Positions 25,838 through 34,931 of a stretch of 64,000 nucleotides of DNA are shown here, piece by piece. Source of the stretch: Halarcobacter ebronensis (lineage in GTDB: Bacteria > Campylobacterota > Campylobacteria > Campylobacterales > Arcobacteraceae). The notes beneath the pieces were generated by a model. It made no database searches and was not told the origin of the DNA. It saw only the letters and a list, made by a program, of their open reading frames with translations. The number at the start of each line of letters is the position of its first letter. The stretch's first letter is position 1. The position numbers and the translations under genes are program-made. The stretch is from positions 744,001 through 808,000 of the forward strand of contig NZ_CP053836.1 in assembly GCF_013201825.1 (NCBI RefSeq), written 5' to 3'.

Positions 25838-28813
25838 ATGAAATTAAGAAAGATTTTTTTCCCAATATTAAATCCGTACATAGGACCTATTTTTGCAATC
25901 TCTATATTTCTCTCTTTTGTAGTTTTTTATCTGGTACCAAAACATTCCTATGAAAATAAAACTGAACATATGAGCAAAGAGGCTTTAAAAACATTAAACT
26001 ATCTTAAAAAAATAAGAGTTTATTATACAAGTAGTGTCCTTGACAAGATTGATAAAAATTCTGTAAATGTAGATTATAATTATAAGGAGAATTATCACAC
26101 CATACCACTTGCAGAGACTTTAGTACATGATTTAGCTTTAATTCTCCCATCAAATGATATGGAAATAAAGATGTATAGCTCTTATCCTTTTCCAAATAGA
26201 GCAAATAGAAAATTAAATAGTATTGAAAAGCAGTCTTTAGCTTTTCTCTTAAATAATCCAGATGAAATCTATAAAAAAGATGTATTAATAAATGGTAAAC
26301 GCTCTTTAAGGGTGGCTGTTGCTGATATTATGTTGGATAATAGTTGCGTAGATTGTCACAACAGTAGAGCAGATAGTCCAAAAAGAGATTGGAAAATAAA
26401 TGATGTAAGAGGTGCGATAGAGATTATTTTGCCTTTTGAAGATGGTGTTTTATTAACTCCAGAAGAGTTAAATGCTCTTATGTATATCTTTATCTTTGTA
26501 CTTGTCTCTTTAGGTGCACACTATATAGTAATAGCAATTATTAGATCAAAAGATTACAAAATAGTAAAACAGGAGTTAGAAAAAGAGGTAGCAGAGAGAA
26601 CAGAATCTTTAAATAGTACAGTTAAACTTTTAAATCAGTATAAAAAAGCGGTAGATTTTAGTGCAATTGTCTCTAAAACAGATCCAAACGGTAAGATTAC
26701 TTATGTAAATGAAGAGTTTATAAAAATCTCTCAATACCAAAAAGAGGAACTATTAGGAAAAAACCATAATATTGTAAGACATAGTGATATGCCAAAGAGC
26801 ATTTTCAAAGAGTTGTGGGAGACAATTAATAGTAAAAAAATTTGGAAAGGTCAGATAAAAAACAGGGCAAAAGATGGTTCAGCTTATTATGTTGTAACAA
26901 CAATTGTTCCACTACTTGATTTAAATGATGAGATAGAAGAGTTTTTGGCAATAAGATTTAATGTAACAGATATTGTGGAATCTGAGATGAAAGCACAAAG
27001 TGCAGATGCAACAAAATCTATATTTTTGGCAAATATGAGCCATGAAGTAAGAACTCCATTAAATGCAATAATAGGTTTTTCTGAGGTTTTAAGCAACTCT
27101 GAAAAACTTGATGCAAAAGAGAAAAAACAAGCAACAATTATTCAAACAAGTGCAAACTCTTTACTTGCAATTATAAATGATATTTTAGATATCTCAAAAA
27201 TAGAGAGTGGTAATTTTGAAGTTTTATTGGATGAAAGTGATATCTATTCTATTGGTGAACATGTAGTAGAACTGTTCTCTAAAAAAGCAGCTCAAAAAGA
27301 TATAAAACTTATTTTTAGTATTGATCCAAAGATTCCACTTTGTATTATGACTGACTCAATTAGAATAAGACAAGTATTATCAAACTTTTTAAGTAATGCA
27401 ATTAAATTTACCCATGAAAAAGGTGTAGTTACTTTAAATATCTCATTGGTAGATATTAGTTCAAATAGCGCTAAAATCAAATTTGAAGTAAGTGATAGTG
27501 GAATAGGAATACCAAAAGATAAGTTAGAGACTATTTTTGATCCTTTTATTCAAGTTGATAATAAAACAAATAGAAAATTTGAAGGAACTGGCTTAGGACT
27601 TAGTATTTGTAAACATATAATTGAAGCTTTGGGCTCTAGTGTTAAAATTGAAAGTGTTGAAAACAAAGGTACAAAATTCTACTTTACTTTAGATACAAAA
27701 ATCTGTACAAAAAAGCTAAATGACAAAGAAGAGTTTTCAAGCAAAATCAATTTCAAAATCAGTGATGAAAATAGTGAACTTTTCCATAATATTAAAAGAT
27801 ACTTGACTCTATTTGGAGAGATAAATAGTACAAAAAAAGATCTTGATGTTATAGTTTGTGATAAAAGTGAGATTGAGAGTTTTAGAAAAGAGTATAAAGA
27901 GATACCAAAACTAACAATTTTTGAGTACGAGAGTGACTTAAATAGCTTTAAATTTGATTCAAATGAGATAGGTTTGGCGCTTCCTTTTTATGCTTCAAAA
28001 ATTAATGATACTTTAGAAGAGTTATTAAAAAAATCCCAAAAAAGAGTTTTTAATATTGATGAGACAAAAGAATTAAAAGAGAAAGAGTTTAAAGGAAGAG
28101 TTCTAATAGCAGAAGATAATAGTGCAAATCAAGAGTTGATTGGATATATCTTAACTGATTTACAAATAGAGTTTGATATAAAAAGTAATGGTTTAGAGAC
28201 TCTCGAAGCTTATAAAAATGCTAAATATGATTTGGTTTTAATGGATATTAATATGCCAATAATGGATGGAGTAGAGGCTTTTAGAAAGATTAGAAACTAT
28301 GAAGAGAATCATAAAATAGAGAATACACCAATAGTTGCATTAACTGCAAATGCAATAAAAGGGGACAAAGAGAAATTTTTAAGTTTGGGGATGGATGGTT
28401 ATTTAAGTAAGCCAATAAACACAATGGAATTAAAAGAGTTATTAAGACTCTATTTAAGTTATGAAATTGATGAAAAGAAACAAAATGAAGAGGAGACTGT
28501 AGCCTCAAAAGAGGGGATTGATGTAACAAAGATAGTTCAAAAACTAGGTGTTAGTGAAAATGTTGTTAATCTGATTATCAATAAGTTTAAAAGTGAAATA
28601 GAGGAGCATGTAAAAGAGTTAGAAACTGCAATAAATAAAGATGATTCTCAGGAAGTTTCACAAAAAGCACACTATATTAAAAACTCTTGTTTGAATGTAT
28701 GTTTAGAAAAGCTTTGTGATATTCTACAAAAATTGGAAAATAAGAAATTAGAACAAAGTGAGAGAAAAGAGCTTTTTGAAGAGTTTCAAAAAGAGTTAAA
28801 AAAATATTTATAA
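25838..28813 (+). CDS. Hybrid sensor histidine kinase with haem-type (Tll0287/DUF3365-like) sensor, REC and HPt domains
   Basis: A 991-residue membrane kinase. After a first helix (~14-33) comes an extracytoplasmic domain of the DUF3365/Tll0287 type holding a c-type haem motif, C170-VD-C173-H174. A second helix (~210-230) leads to a PAS domain (~265-385), a HisKA domain with His402 (MSHEVRTPLNA) and an ATPase domain with DSGIGIPKD and GTGLGLSI. A receiver with Asp803 (LVLMDINMP) and a C-terminal HPt domain with His945 (AHYIKNSC) follow. The full phosphorelay is thus in one chain. Haem suggests redox, oxygen or NO sensing. No partner regulator is adjacent. Confidence 0.92.
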   Translation: MKLRKIFFPILNPYIGPIFAISIFLSFVVFYLVPKHSYENKTEHMSKEALKTLNYLKKIRVYYTSSVLDKIDKNSVNVDYNYKENYHTIPLAETLVHDLALILPSNDMEIKMYSSYPFPNRANRKLNSIEKQSLAFLLNNPDEIYKKDVLINGKRSLRVAVADIMLDNSCVDCHNSRADSPKRDWKINDVRGAIEIILPFEDGVLLTPEELNALMYIFIFVLVSLGAHYIVIAIIRSKDYKIVKQELEKEVAERTESLNSTVKLLNQYKKAVDFSAIVSKTDPNGKITYVNEEFIKISQYQKEELLGKNHNIVRHSDMPKSIFKELWETINSKKIWKGQIKNRAKDGSAYYVVTTIVPLLDLNDEIEEFLAIRFNVTDIVESEMKAQSADATKSIFLANMSHEVRTPLNAIIGFSEVLSNSEKLDAKEKKQATIIQTSANSLLAIINDILDISKIESGNFEVLLDESDIYSIGEHVVELFSKKAAQKDIKLIFSIDPKIPLCIMTDSIRIRQVLSNFLSNAIKFTHEKGVVTLNISLVDISSNSAKIKFEVSDSGIGIPKDKLETIFDPFIQVDNKTNRKFEGTGLGLSICKHIIEALGSSVKIESVENKGTKFYFTLDTKICTKKLNDKEEFSSKINFKISDENSELFHNIKRYLTLFGEINSTKKDLDVIVCDKSEIESFRKEYKEIPKLTIFEYESDLNSFKFDSNEIGLALPFYASKINDTLEELLKKSQKRVFNIDETKELKEKEFKGRVLIAEDNSANQELIGYILTDLQIEFDIKSNGLETLEAYKNAKYDLVLMDINMPIMDGVEAFRKIRNYEENHKIENTPIVALTANAIKGDKEKFLSLGMDGYLSKPINTMELKELLRLYLSYEIDEKKQNEEETVASKEGIDVTKIVQKLGVSENVVNLIINKFKSEIEEHVKELETAINKDDSQEVSQKAHYIKNSCLNVCLEKLCDILQKLENKKLEQSERKELFEEFQKELKKYL

Positions 28814-28814
28814 T

Positions 28815-28847
28815 ATTTCATATTGTAATTTTATTACAATATGAAAT
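28815..28847. repeat. Perfect 15-bp inverted repeat over the polymerase promoter
   Basis: Two 15-base arms (left arm begins ATTTCATATTG) flank a TTT centre without mismatch. No T tract follows on plus. The right arm contains TTACAA (28834-28839), the apparent -35 box of the next gene, so it is well placed to be an operator. It could also be a 3'-stabilising hairpin for the kinase mRNA. Confidence 0.7.
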
Positions 28848-28862
28848 AAAAAATGGTATAAT
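28834..28862 (+). promoter_or_regulatory. Promoter of the Y-family polymerase gene, predicting a leaderless mRNA
   Basis: TTACAA (28834-28839), a 17-base spacer and TATAAT (28857-28862). A start six to seven bases further on falls at the A of the ATG at 28869, and no Shine-Dalgarno is present. Confidence 0.6.
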
Positions 28863-28868
28863 AATTTT

Positions 28869-30158
28869 ATGTTTATACACCTAGATTTAGACTGTTTTTT
28901 TGTATCTGCCCATAGAACTATAGATGAGAGCCTAAAAAATATCCCTGTTGCAGTTGGAGGAAGAAGCAACTTGAATATTTTTTCAACCCAAAAGGAGGTT
29001 CGAAGAGTTAGTGAAAATAGTGGTGCTTTTGTAAGTACTATTTTAACAAATGAGGGACAAAAGAGTTTCCAAGATTATTTTGTAGATGAAAATGGAAAAA
29101 TAAGAGGTATTATCACAACCTCTTCTTATGAAGCCAGAGGCTTTGGAGTTAAAACAGCTATGAGTGTAAATGAGGCTTTGAAACTCTGCCCAAATCTTAA
29201 GATGATCCCTCCAAATTATCCTTTGTATCATGAACTTTCACAAAAACTTTTTAAAATCTTGGAGTATGAAATACCTTTGGTTGAACAGTACTCTATTGAT
29301 GAATTTTTTGGAGATGTTAGAGGTTATTTAAAAGAGGATGAGGTAGTTGATTTTGCCTATTATTTAAAAAAGAAGATATATGAGGAACTAAAACTTCCTA
29401 TCTCAATTGGTATTGCCTCTTCTAAATATTTGGCAAAACTTATTACTGAGTATGCAAAACCAGATGGAATAAAATATATAAAAGATGAACATATGGACAG
29501 CTTTATAAAAAATATTCCAATAGGGGAGTTTCCTGGAATAGGGAAAGGATATCAAGAGAGATTAAAAGGGTATGGAATAAAAACCTTAGGGGATATAAAA
29601 GCAAAAAAAAATCTTTTTTACTCTTGGAAAAAACCTGGTATTGAACTTTATAATAGAATTTGTGGAATAAATGACACTAAACTTCAACAACATAGGGATA
29701 AAAAATCAATTGGTATAGGGAGATCTTTTGATGCAATTTATGATAGGCAAGAGCTTATTAGAAGAGTGATTATTCTAAGTAGATATTTATGCTTTATAGT
29801 TAAAAAGTCAAATGTAAATCCACTAACTTACGCCATTTATATAAAATATGAATCAAAAATAAAAACAAAAGATCATATAAATGTAAATAGGATATTTAAC
29901 GAAAGTGATTTTAAGACAAAAATGAGAGAGCTCTTTTTAAAAAATGATACCCATAAGAGTCATGGAGTAATCCAACTTAATCTTACTGTTTCAAACTTTT
30001 CAGATGAGAAGTCATTTACATACAATATTTTTGAGTATGAAGAGGATATCAAAAAAAGAGAACTAAGCAATAAAATACAGCAACTTCGCTCTAAATATGG
30101 AATAGATATTATAAAAACAGCCTCAGAGTTAAAAGAAAATCTGTTAAGAAAAGAGTGA
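28869..30158 (+). CDS. dinB: Y-family translesion DNA polymerase (DinB/UmuC-like)
   Basis: A 429-residue error-prone polymerase that copies past damaged bases. Catalytic carboxylates are Asp6 in HLDLDCFF and Asp144-Glu145 in YSIDEFFG; the aromatic pair in DCFF supplies the steric gate. EYAKPDG and FPGIGKG mark the thumb and helix-hairpin-helix region, and the C-terminal ~130 residues fit the little finger. Compared with E. coli Pol IV the early fingers region has an extra ~30 residues (NEGQKSF...). No umuD-like gene is adjacent. dinB is the best label, though UmuC-like activity is possible. The promoter is overlapped by a palindrome. Confidence 0.88.
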   Translation: MFIHLDLDCFFVSAHRTIDESLKNIPVAVGGRSNLNIFSTQKEVRRVSENSGAFVSTILTNEGQKSFQDYFVDENGKIRGIITTSSYEARGFGVKTAMSVNEALKLCPNLKMIPPNYPLYHELSQKLFKILEYEIPLVEQYSIDEFFGDVRGYLKEDEVVDFAYYLKKKIYEELKLPISIGIASSKYLAKLITEYAKPDGIKYIKDEHMDSFIKNIPIGEFPGIGKGYQERLKGYGIKTLGDIKAKKNLFYSWKKPGIELYNRICGINDTKLQQHRDKKSIGIGRSFDAIYDRQELIRRVIILSRYLCFIVKKSNVNPLTYAIYIKYESKIKTKDHINVNRIFNESDFKTKMRELFLKNDTHKSHGVIQLNLTVSNFSDEKSFTYNIFEYEEDIKKRELSNKIQQLRSKYGIDIIKTASELKENLLRKE

Positions 30159-30187
30159 TATAATAAACAAAACTAAATGGAAAGCTA

Positions 30188-30502
30188 ATGGGAATAAAAA
30201 ATAGAATAAAAACCAGCTCAGGCAAACTTCTAAGTGTTGCTTCTGAAAATATTACAAAAGCTTTTGACTACCCTTCTATAAAAGGTAAAGAGTTAAAACA
30301 AGCAGTAAAAAAGAAGATTAGAGAAAAGGCTGTTTTAAGTACAAAAGCTAGACTTGCAGAACACCATAAAAGTTTTGATGATTACAGTGATGAAGAGCTT
30401 GAAATAATAATATTGGATGAAGAGAGAAAAATAAAAGATGATTTAAAAACTAAATCTTTGGTTGCAGCCCTTGCAATTTTGGGTTTAGATTTTTTGATAT
30501 AG
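30188..30502 (+). CDS. Hypothetical protein, 104 aa
   Basis: A basic, helical protein (MGIKNRIKTSSGKLL...) with a DYSDEELE acidic stretch and a weakly hydrophobic C-terminus (LVAALAILGLDFLI) that could be a short membrane or peripheral helix. No family recognised. It begins 30 bases after the polymerase gene and is followed eight bases later by another small gene, so it belongs to the same run of plus-strand genes. Confidence 0.65.
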   Translation: MGIKNRIKTSSGKLLSVASENITKAFDYPSIKGKELKQAVKKKIREKAVLSTKARLAEHHKSFDDYSDEELEIIILDEERKIKDDLKTKSLVAALAILGLDFLI

Positions 30503-30509
30503 GATAGAT

Positions 30510-30902
30510 ATGTTTAAACAGGTAAAATCTGCACTATTTTGGTACTACTTATATAAGTTTAGAAGAAAAGTAATAAGCATAATTTTTTTACTGCTTATAG
30601 CTCTTTTTGCAAACTCAATTTATTCTGATGTTGTAGAGTATTTAACTCTAAAAAATAGATTAGAGTATTTGGAAATTGCACTGCTTACAAAGTGGAGTGT
30701 TATAATATTTAATATTCTTTTTTCAATCTATCTCTTTTTAGGTTTATTTAGAAATAGCAAAACAGAAGAAGAGAATAAAAGAGAAATAATAAAAAATAAA
30801 GATATAATAAAAAATAATAAAAATAAAAAATTTACAAAAAGAGAAGAAGAGTTTTTACAAAAAGAACTCAAAAGCAAAGCAGATCTTTTAGTGGAGAGAT
30901 AA
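30510..30902 (+). CDS. Small two-helix membrane protein of unknown function
   Basis: 130 residues with two predicted membrane helices (~20-38 and ~60-80), joined by a short loop, then a long Lys/Asn/Glu-rich cytoplasmic tail. Not recognised. It sits nine bases upstream of a PAS histidine kinase that lacks membrane segments, so it might anchor or inform that kinase; this is only a guess from position. Confidence 0.65.
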   Translation: MFKQVKSALFWYYLYKFRRKVISIIFLLLIALFANSIYSDVVEYLTLKNRLEYLEIALLTKWSVIIFNILFSIYLFLGLFRNSKTEEENKREIIKNKDIIKNNKNKKFTKREEEFLQKELKSKADLLVER

Positions 30903-30910
30903 AAGCATAG

Positions 30911-32431
30911 ATGAACTCTAAAAACAAAATATTAAACGACTACAACTATCTATTTGAACATGCAAAAGTAGGAATTATCTACTTAGATTCTAATGGTAAA
31001 TTTGAAAAAGTCAATAATAAATTTTGTGAAATCTTAGGCTATGAAGAAGAGGAACTTCTAAAACTTGATTTTTCTGAAATCACATATGATGATGATAAAG
31101 ACAGAAGCCTTTTAATATATAATCAATCAAAAAATAAAAAAGTAAAAAACTATAATATAGAGAAAAGATACCTAAAAAAAGATGGGAGAATAGTCTGGGT
31201 AGAGGTTTTTATTAATCATATTATAGATGATAATGGAGAGTTTTTATATACCCTTGGATTTATTACTGATATCTCAAAAAGAAAAGGGATTCAAGATACA
31301 ATTTTAGAGCAAACAAAAAGAATGCAACTCTATTTAGATATTGTTGATGTGGCAATAGTTGTTTTAAATAGACAAGGTAATATCACTTTAGTAAATAGAA
31401 AAACTTCTGAGATTTTAAATTTAGAAGAGTTTTTGCTTTTAGGAAAAAATTGGTTTAAAAACTTTGTAAGTCAAAAAGATAGGGATGAACAAATAGAACA
31501 CTTCCTTGATGCCATGGAAAAAGAGACAAATATTTTTGAGAAGATTCAATATGATGTTATTTGTTCAAATGGTAGTGATAGAACAATCCTTTGGAGAAGA
31601 AGATATATATATGATGAGAATAAAAGACCTTCAGGAATGATTTGTTCAGGGGAAGATATGACAGATTATCTAAAACTTGAAGAGGAAAAAAGAAGGAATG
31701 AAGAGATTCTTTTCAATCAGTCAAAACTGGCATCAATGGGAGAGATGTTAAAAAATATTGCTCACCAATGGAGACAACCTTTAAGTACAATCTCAACAGC
31801 TGCTTCTGGAATGAAACTACAAAAAGATATGAATATTCTAACTGATAAAGATTTTGATATGGGAATGACTGCAATAGTAGAGACCTCTCAATATCTATCA
31901 CAAACAATAAATGAACTTCAAAACTTTTTTAAAGTTGATAATAAGATTGTAAAATTTACAAATACCAACCTTTTCTCAAAAGTTGAAAATTTTGTATTAA
32001 AAAACTTTTCAACTTATGGAATTGATTTAAAAATAGTAAACAGTCAAGAGTTTGAGATAAAAGCACCTTTTAATGAATTGATTCAAACTATTATCAATTT
32101 GTTGAATAATTCAAAAGATGCATTTATAGAGAAAAAACTTGAGAATAAAGTTGTAATTATTGAAAACTATCTTGAGAGGGATAATTTTATTTTTTTAATA
32201 AAAGATAATGCAGGTGGTATTGATAAAAAAGTTATGGATAGAATTTTTGAGCCATATTTTACTACCAAACATCAAAAGCTTGGAACTGGAATTGGTCTAT
32301 TTATGGTAAGAGATATTATTATAAATAGATTAAAAGGAAGAATTGAAGTCTATAATGAAACCATTGAGTATAAAGATACAAAAAGAGATGGTGCTGTATT
32401 TAAAATTATAGTTCCTAAGAACTATAATTAA
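30911..32431 (+). CDS. Cytoplasmic PAS-PAS sensor histidine kinase
   Basis: A 506-residue kinase without membrane helices. Two PAS domains (~12-125 and ~140-255; the first carries FEKVNNKFCEILGY) precede the phospho-acceptor helix with the H box IAHQWRQPLSTIS (His285), a variant common in Campylobacterota and other proteobacteria. The ATPase domain (~375-506) has DNAGGI and GTGIGLFM. No response regulator gene adjoins, so it is an orphan kinase. PAS domains suggest redox or energy sensing, but no cofactor residue can be named. Confidence 0.9.
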   Translation: MNSKNKILNDYNYLFEHAKVGIIYLDSNGKFEKVNNKFCEILGYEEEELLKLDFSEITYDDDKDRSLLIYNQSKNKKVKNYNIEKRYLKKDGRIVWVEVFINHIIDDNGEFLYTLGFITDISKRKGIQDTILEQTKRMQLYLDIVDVAIVVLNRQGNITLVNRKTSEILNLEEFLLLGKNWFKNFVSQKDRDEQIEHFLDAMEKETNIFEKIQYDVICSNGSDRTILWRRRYIYDENKRPSGMICSGEDMTDYLKLEEEKRRNEEILFNQSKLASMGEMLKNIAHQWRQPLSTISTAASGMKLQKDMNILTDKDFDMGMTAIVETSQYLSQTINELQNFFKVDNKIVKFTNTNLFSKVENFVLKNFSTYGIDLKIVNSQEFEIKAPFNELIQTIINLLNNSKDAFIEKKLENKVVIIENYLERDNFIFLIKDNAGGIDKKVMDRIFEPYFTTKHQKLGTGIGLFMVRDIIINRLKGRIEVYNETIEYKDTKRDGAVFKIIVPKNYN

Positions 32432-32432
32432 C

Positions 32433-34274
32433 TTAGTTTTTTACAAATAGTGTTTGTGTAGGATATGCAAAATCACAATTGTTTTTCTTCACAAGTTGAT
32501 TTATTTTCATAATAACATCTTCTTTTACGCCAAGCCACTCTTCCCAATCTGTTGTTCTGGCAAAACAATATATTAAAATATTGATTGAACTTCCACCGTA
32601 TTCATCAATATAAACCATAAGATTTCTTTTTACTCCATGTAAATCTTCTCTTTTTATGGCTTCAAATTTTCTGCTTCTACTCTCTTTTATTGTTCTTTCA
32701 CTGGCAATTCCAGTATGGTTTTGTAACATATCTAAAATATCATTTTTTAGATTGTAGATATCATTCATAGAACTCTCATAGGTAATATTTAGTGTCATCT
32801 TAATTCTTCTACCAATTCTTCTTTTTGAGAAGTTTTTAATATGTGTATTTGCAAGTTCTGAATTTGGTACTGTAATCATTGCATTATCAAAAGTTCTTAT
32901 TCTTGTTGTTCTCATTCTAATATCAACAACTGTTCCTTCAACATCGTTTGCAATTATCCAATCTCCTTGGGAAAATGAGTTATCGCTCATAATATTTAAA
33001 GAGCCAAAGAAGTTTGCTAAAGTATCTTTTGCAGCAAGAGCGATAGCGATACCCCCAACCCCAAGTGAAGCTGCTATTGCTTTTATATCAATGCCCAATT
33101 GGGTAAAGAGAAAAAGTATTACAAAAAAGACAAGTAGTATTTTTGTGATCCTTAGTAGAAAAACAATCATCTCTCTTCTTACATTTGGATACTTTTCAAC
33201 TAAATGCTGTGCAAAATTTGTAATACTATTTGAGATTAAAGAGTAGATTGCCCAAGTAAATAGTCCCATATAAAAAGTATTTATCCAAGGAATGACTTTA
33301 TTTAAAAGCTCTGCATCTTTTACTAAAATATGTAAAGACAGATGAATAGATAAAGTATAAAGACCTATAATTAATGGCTTTTCAATAGAGTTTTCAATAT
33401 ATTCTTGAACCTCTTGTTCCTCTTCATCACTATCAGCATATTTGCTTTTTTTAGGTTTTATAAAAATTTTATTTAATATGGCAATAAATATATCTATAAA
33501 TTTTGTAATAAAAAGTTTGAAAAAAAGCAAGATTAACAATACAACAACAATATCACCTATTGAAAAGTTAAAGTGGTAAGATGTAAATTTAGAGATAGAA
33601 GAGATAAAAGAGGTATTATCAATCAAAGTAATAAGGTATTGAACATTAAAATTGTCAATAAAAAAGTTTGATTTTCTAAATTTGTTTATATTGTCTTTTA
33701 AATAAGTTAAGATAAAAATCTGTTGATTTGTCTGTTCTACAAGTTTTTTGTAGTTTTCAACTAAATCAATTGATACAGGATTTACATTATTCTTCTCTTG
33801 GTCAAAATAAGGTTTATATTTATTTATATCACTCTTCTCTAGAAAGTTTAAATTCTTTTCAATTACATTTAAAAAATATTTTTTATCTTTAAAGGTGTGT
33901 TTTGCATCAATAAGCTCTTTTAGAGTCTCATCATACTTTTTTTGTTCATTTAAATATATAAGTTCAATCTCATCTCTTTTTACTGCTATATCATTGTTTT
34001 CTCTTTGGTTTATATTTATTCTATTTTCTAAATAGTTTATTCTTGTATTGTAATCTTTATTATTAAACTCTTTTAGAAGATAGACTTCACTATTAATATT
34101 ATCAATCACTTTTTGAGCAACATCAAACTGCTCTTTTAGCCTATCATCAACACTTTTTTTCTCTTTTGTTTGCTCTTCAGTAGTATTTGATTGTAAAAGT
34201 GACATTTGAGCATTTAAAGTTGATGCCAAAAGTAGGGCAATAAAAAAGAGGGTTCTTAGAATAGTTGAATACAT
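32433..34274 (-). CDS. MscS-family mechanosensitive channel with long periplasmic N-terminus
   Basis: A 613-residue channel that opens under membrane tension to release solutes. A signal peptide is followed by a ~200-residue coiled-coil periplasmic region, several membrane helices, and the conserved MscS core at ~400-560. The pore helix is rich in Ala/Gly (ASLGVGGIAIALAAKDTLANF), and the beta-domain has GDWI, VEGTVVDI and TVPNSELA. It is larger than MscS (286 aa) and smaller than MscK. It converges tail to tail with the PAS kinase with only one base between them. Confidence 0.92.
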   Translation of the reverse strand: MYSTILRTLFFIALLLASTLNAQMSLLQSNTTEEQTKEKKSVDDRLKEQFDVAQKVIDNINSEVYLLKEFNNKDYNTRINYLENRININQRENNDIAVKRDEIELIYLNEQKKYDETLKELIDAKHTFKDKKYFLNVIEKNLNFLEKSDINKYKPYFDQEKNNVNPVSIDLVENYKKLVEQTNQQIFILTYLKDNINKFRKSNFFIDNFNVQYLITLIDNTSFISSISKFTSYHFNFSIGDIVVVLLILLFFKLFITKFIDIFIAILNKIFIKPKKSKYADSDEEEQEVQEYIENSIEKPLIIGLYTLSIHLSLHILVKDAELLNKVIPWINTFYMGLFTWAIYSLISNSITNFAQHLVEKYPNVRREMIVFLLRITKILLVFFVILFLFTQLGIDIKAIAASLGVGGIAIALAAKDTLANFFGSLNIMSDNSFSQGDWIIANDVEGTVVDIRMRTTRIRTFDNAMITVPNSELANTHIKNFSKRRIGRRIKMTLNITYESSMNDIYNLKNDILDMLQNHTGIASERTIKESRSRKFEAIKREDLHGVKRNLMVYIDEYGGSSINILIYCFARTTDWEEWLGVKEDVIMKINQLVKKNNCDFAYPTQTLFVKN

Positions 34275-34390
34275 ATTATCTCCATAAATTTAAAATGACA
34301 TTATATAAAAAATTGACTTATTTGATTAATTAAATTTTATTGATAACAATTCTCAAAATTATAAAACTTTAAGGTTTGAAAGTGTAATAT

Positions 34391-34409
34391 TTTGATAACT
34401 ATTATCAAA
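34391..34409. promoter_or_regulatory. Fur-type box before the flavodoxin operon
   Basis: A 19-bp perfect dyad, TTTGATAA-CTA-TTATCAAA, 15 bases upstream of the ATG at 34425. It matches the GATAAT/ATTATC pattern of Fur boxes. Confidence 0.75.
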
Positions 34410-34424
34410 AAAGAGGAGAAAAAG

Positions 34425-34727
34425 ATGTCAGTACTTATAATTGGAGGAGATAAAATCGATACTATAAAGGGTATCTTAGATCAATTTGGAGATTTTTCAG
34501 TAACCCATTGGGACACAAGAAAAAAATCAAGTGCTTGTAGAAAAGAGATACCTCAAAATACAGATTATATTTTGATGCTAACAGATTTTTTAAATCACAA
34601 TGCAATGTACAAATATAGAAAAGAGGCAAAAAAGAAAAATATACCTCTAATTTGTACAAAAAGAAGTGCAAGTTCAATTCACTGTGAAGTTTGCAAATTT
34701 TTAAAAATGAATAATTGCGAGGAGTAA
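34425..34727 (+). CDS. DUF2325-like small protein, first gene of the Fur-box operon
   Basis: About 100 residues starting MSVLIIGGDKI. The ATG at 34425 has GAGGAG nine bases upstream and lies after the Fur-like box; an earlier in-frame ATG at 34392 lies inside that box and is rejected. The N-terminus looks like a nucleotide-fold strand-turn, with HWDTRKKS, then a conserved YILMLTDFLNHNAM region and a C-terminal Cys-rich end (ICTKR...CEVCKF...NCEE). This matches DUF2325 proteins, whose role is unknown. The cysteines could bind a metal. Iron-repressed expression is expected. Confidence 0.8.
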   Translation: MSVLIIGGDKIDTIKGILDQFGDFSVTHWDTRKKSSACRKEIPQNTDYILMLTDFLNHNAMYKYRKEAKKKNIPLICTKRSASSIHCEVCKFLKMNNCEE

Positions 34728-34730
34728 GCC

Positions 34731-34931
34731 ATGAGTGAAGGGGTAGTTGTAAAGTTAAATAGCTTCAAAAACTATAGATATGAGGCTACAACAAATAGAA
34801 TTGTTAACTTAAAAGGTGTTAATAACGCAGATATGGATGAGTTTTTGGCAATTGCACATATATTAGACTCAAACTATATTAAATATAAGTTTTCAACAAA
34901 TATAGATATTAGAATAATAGGAAAAAGATAA
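34731..34931 (+). CDS. Small hypothetical protein, 66 aa, in the Fur-box operon
   Basis: A 66-residue soluble protein (MSEGVVVKLNSFKNYRYEA...) with no cysteines, signal or membrane helix. It starts three bases after the DUF2325-like gene and its stop shares one base with the next start, which points to translational coupling. No family recognised. Confidence 0.7.
   Translation: MSEGVVVKLNSFKNYRYEATTNRIVNLKGVNNADMDEFLAIAHILDSNYIKYKFSTNIDIRIIGKR

Noticed and set aside
34392-34424. Earlier ATG for the DUF2325-like gene
   Set aside because: It lies inside the Fur-type box; GAGGAG supports the ATG at 34425.
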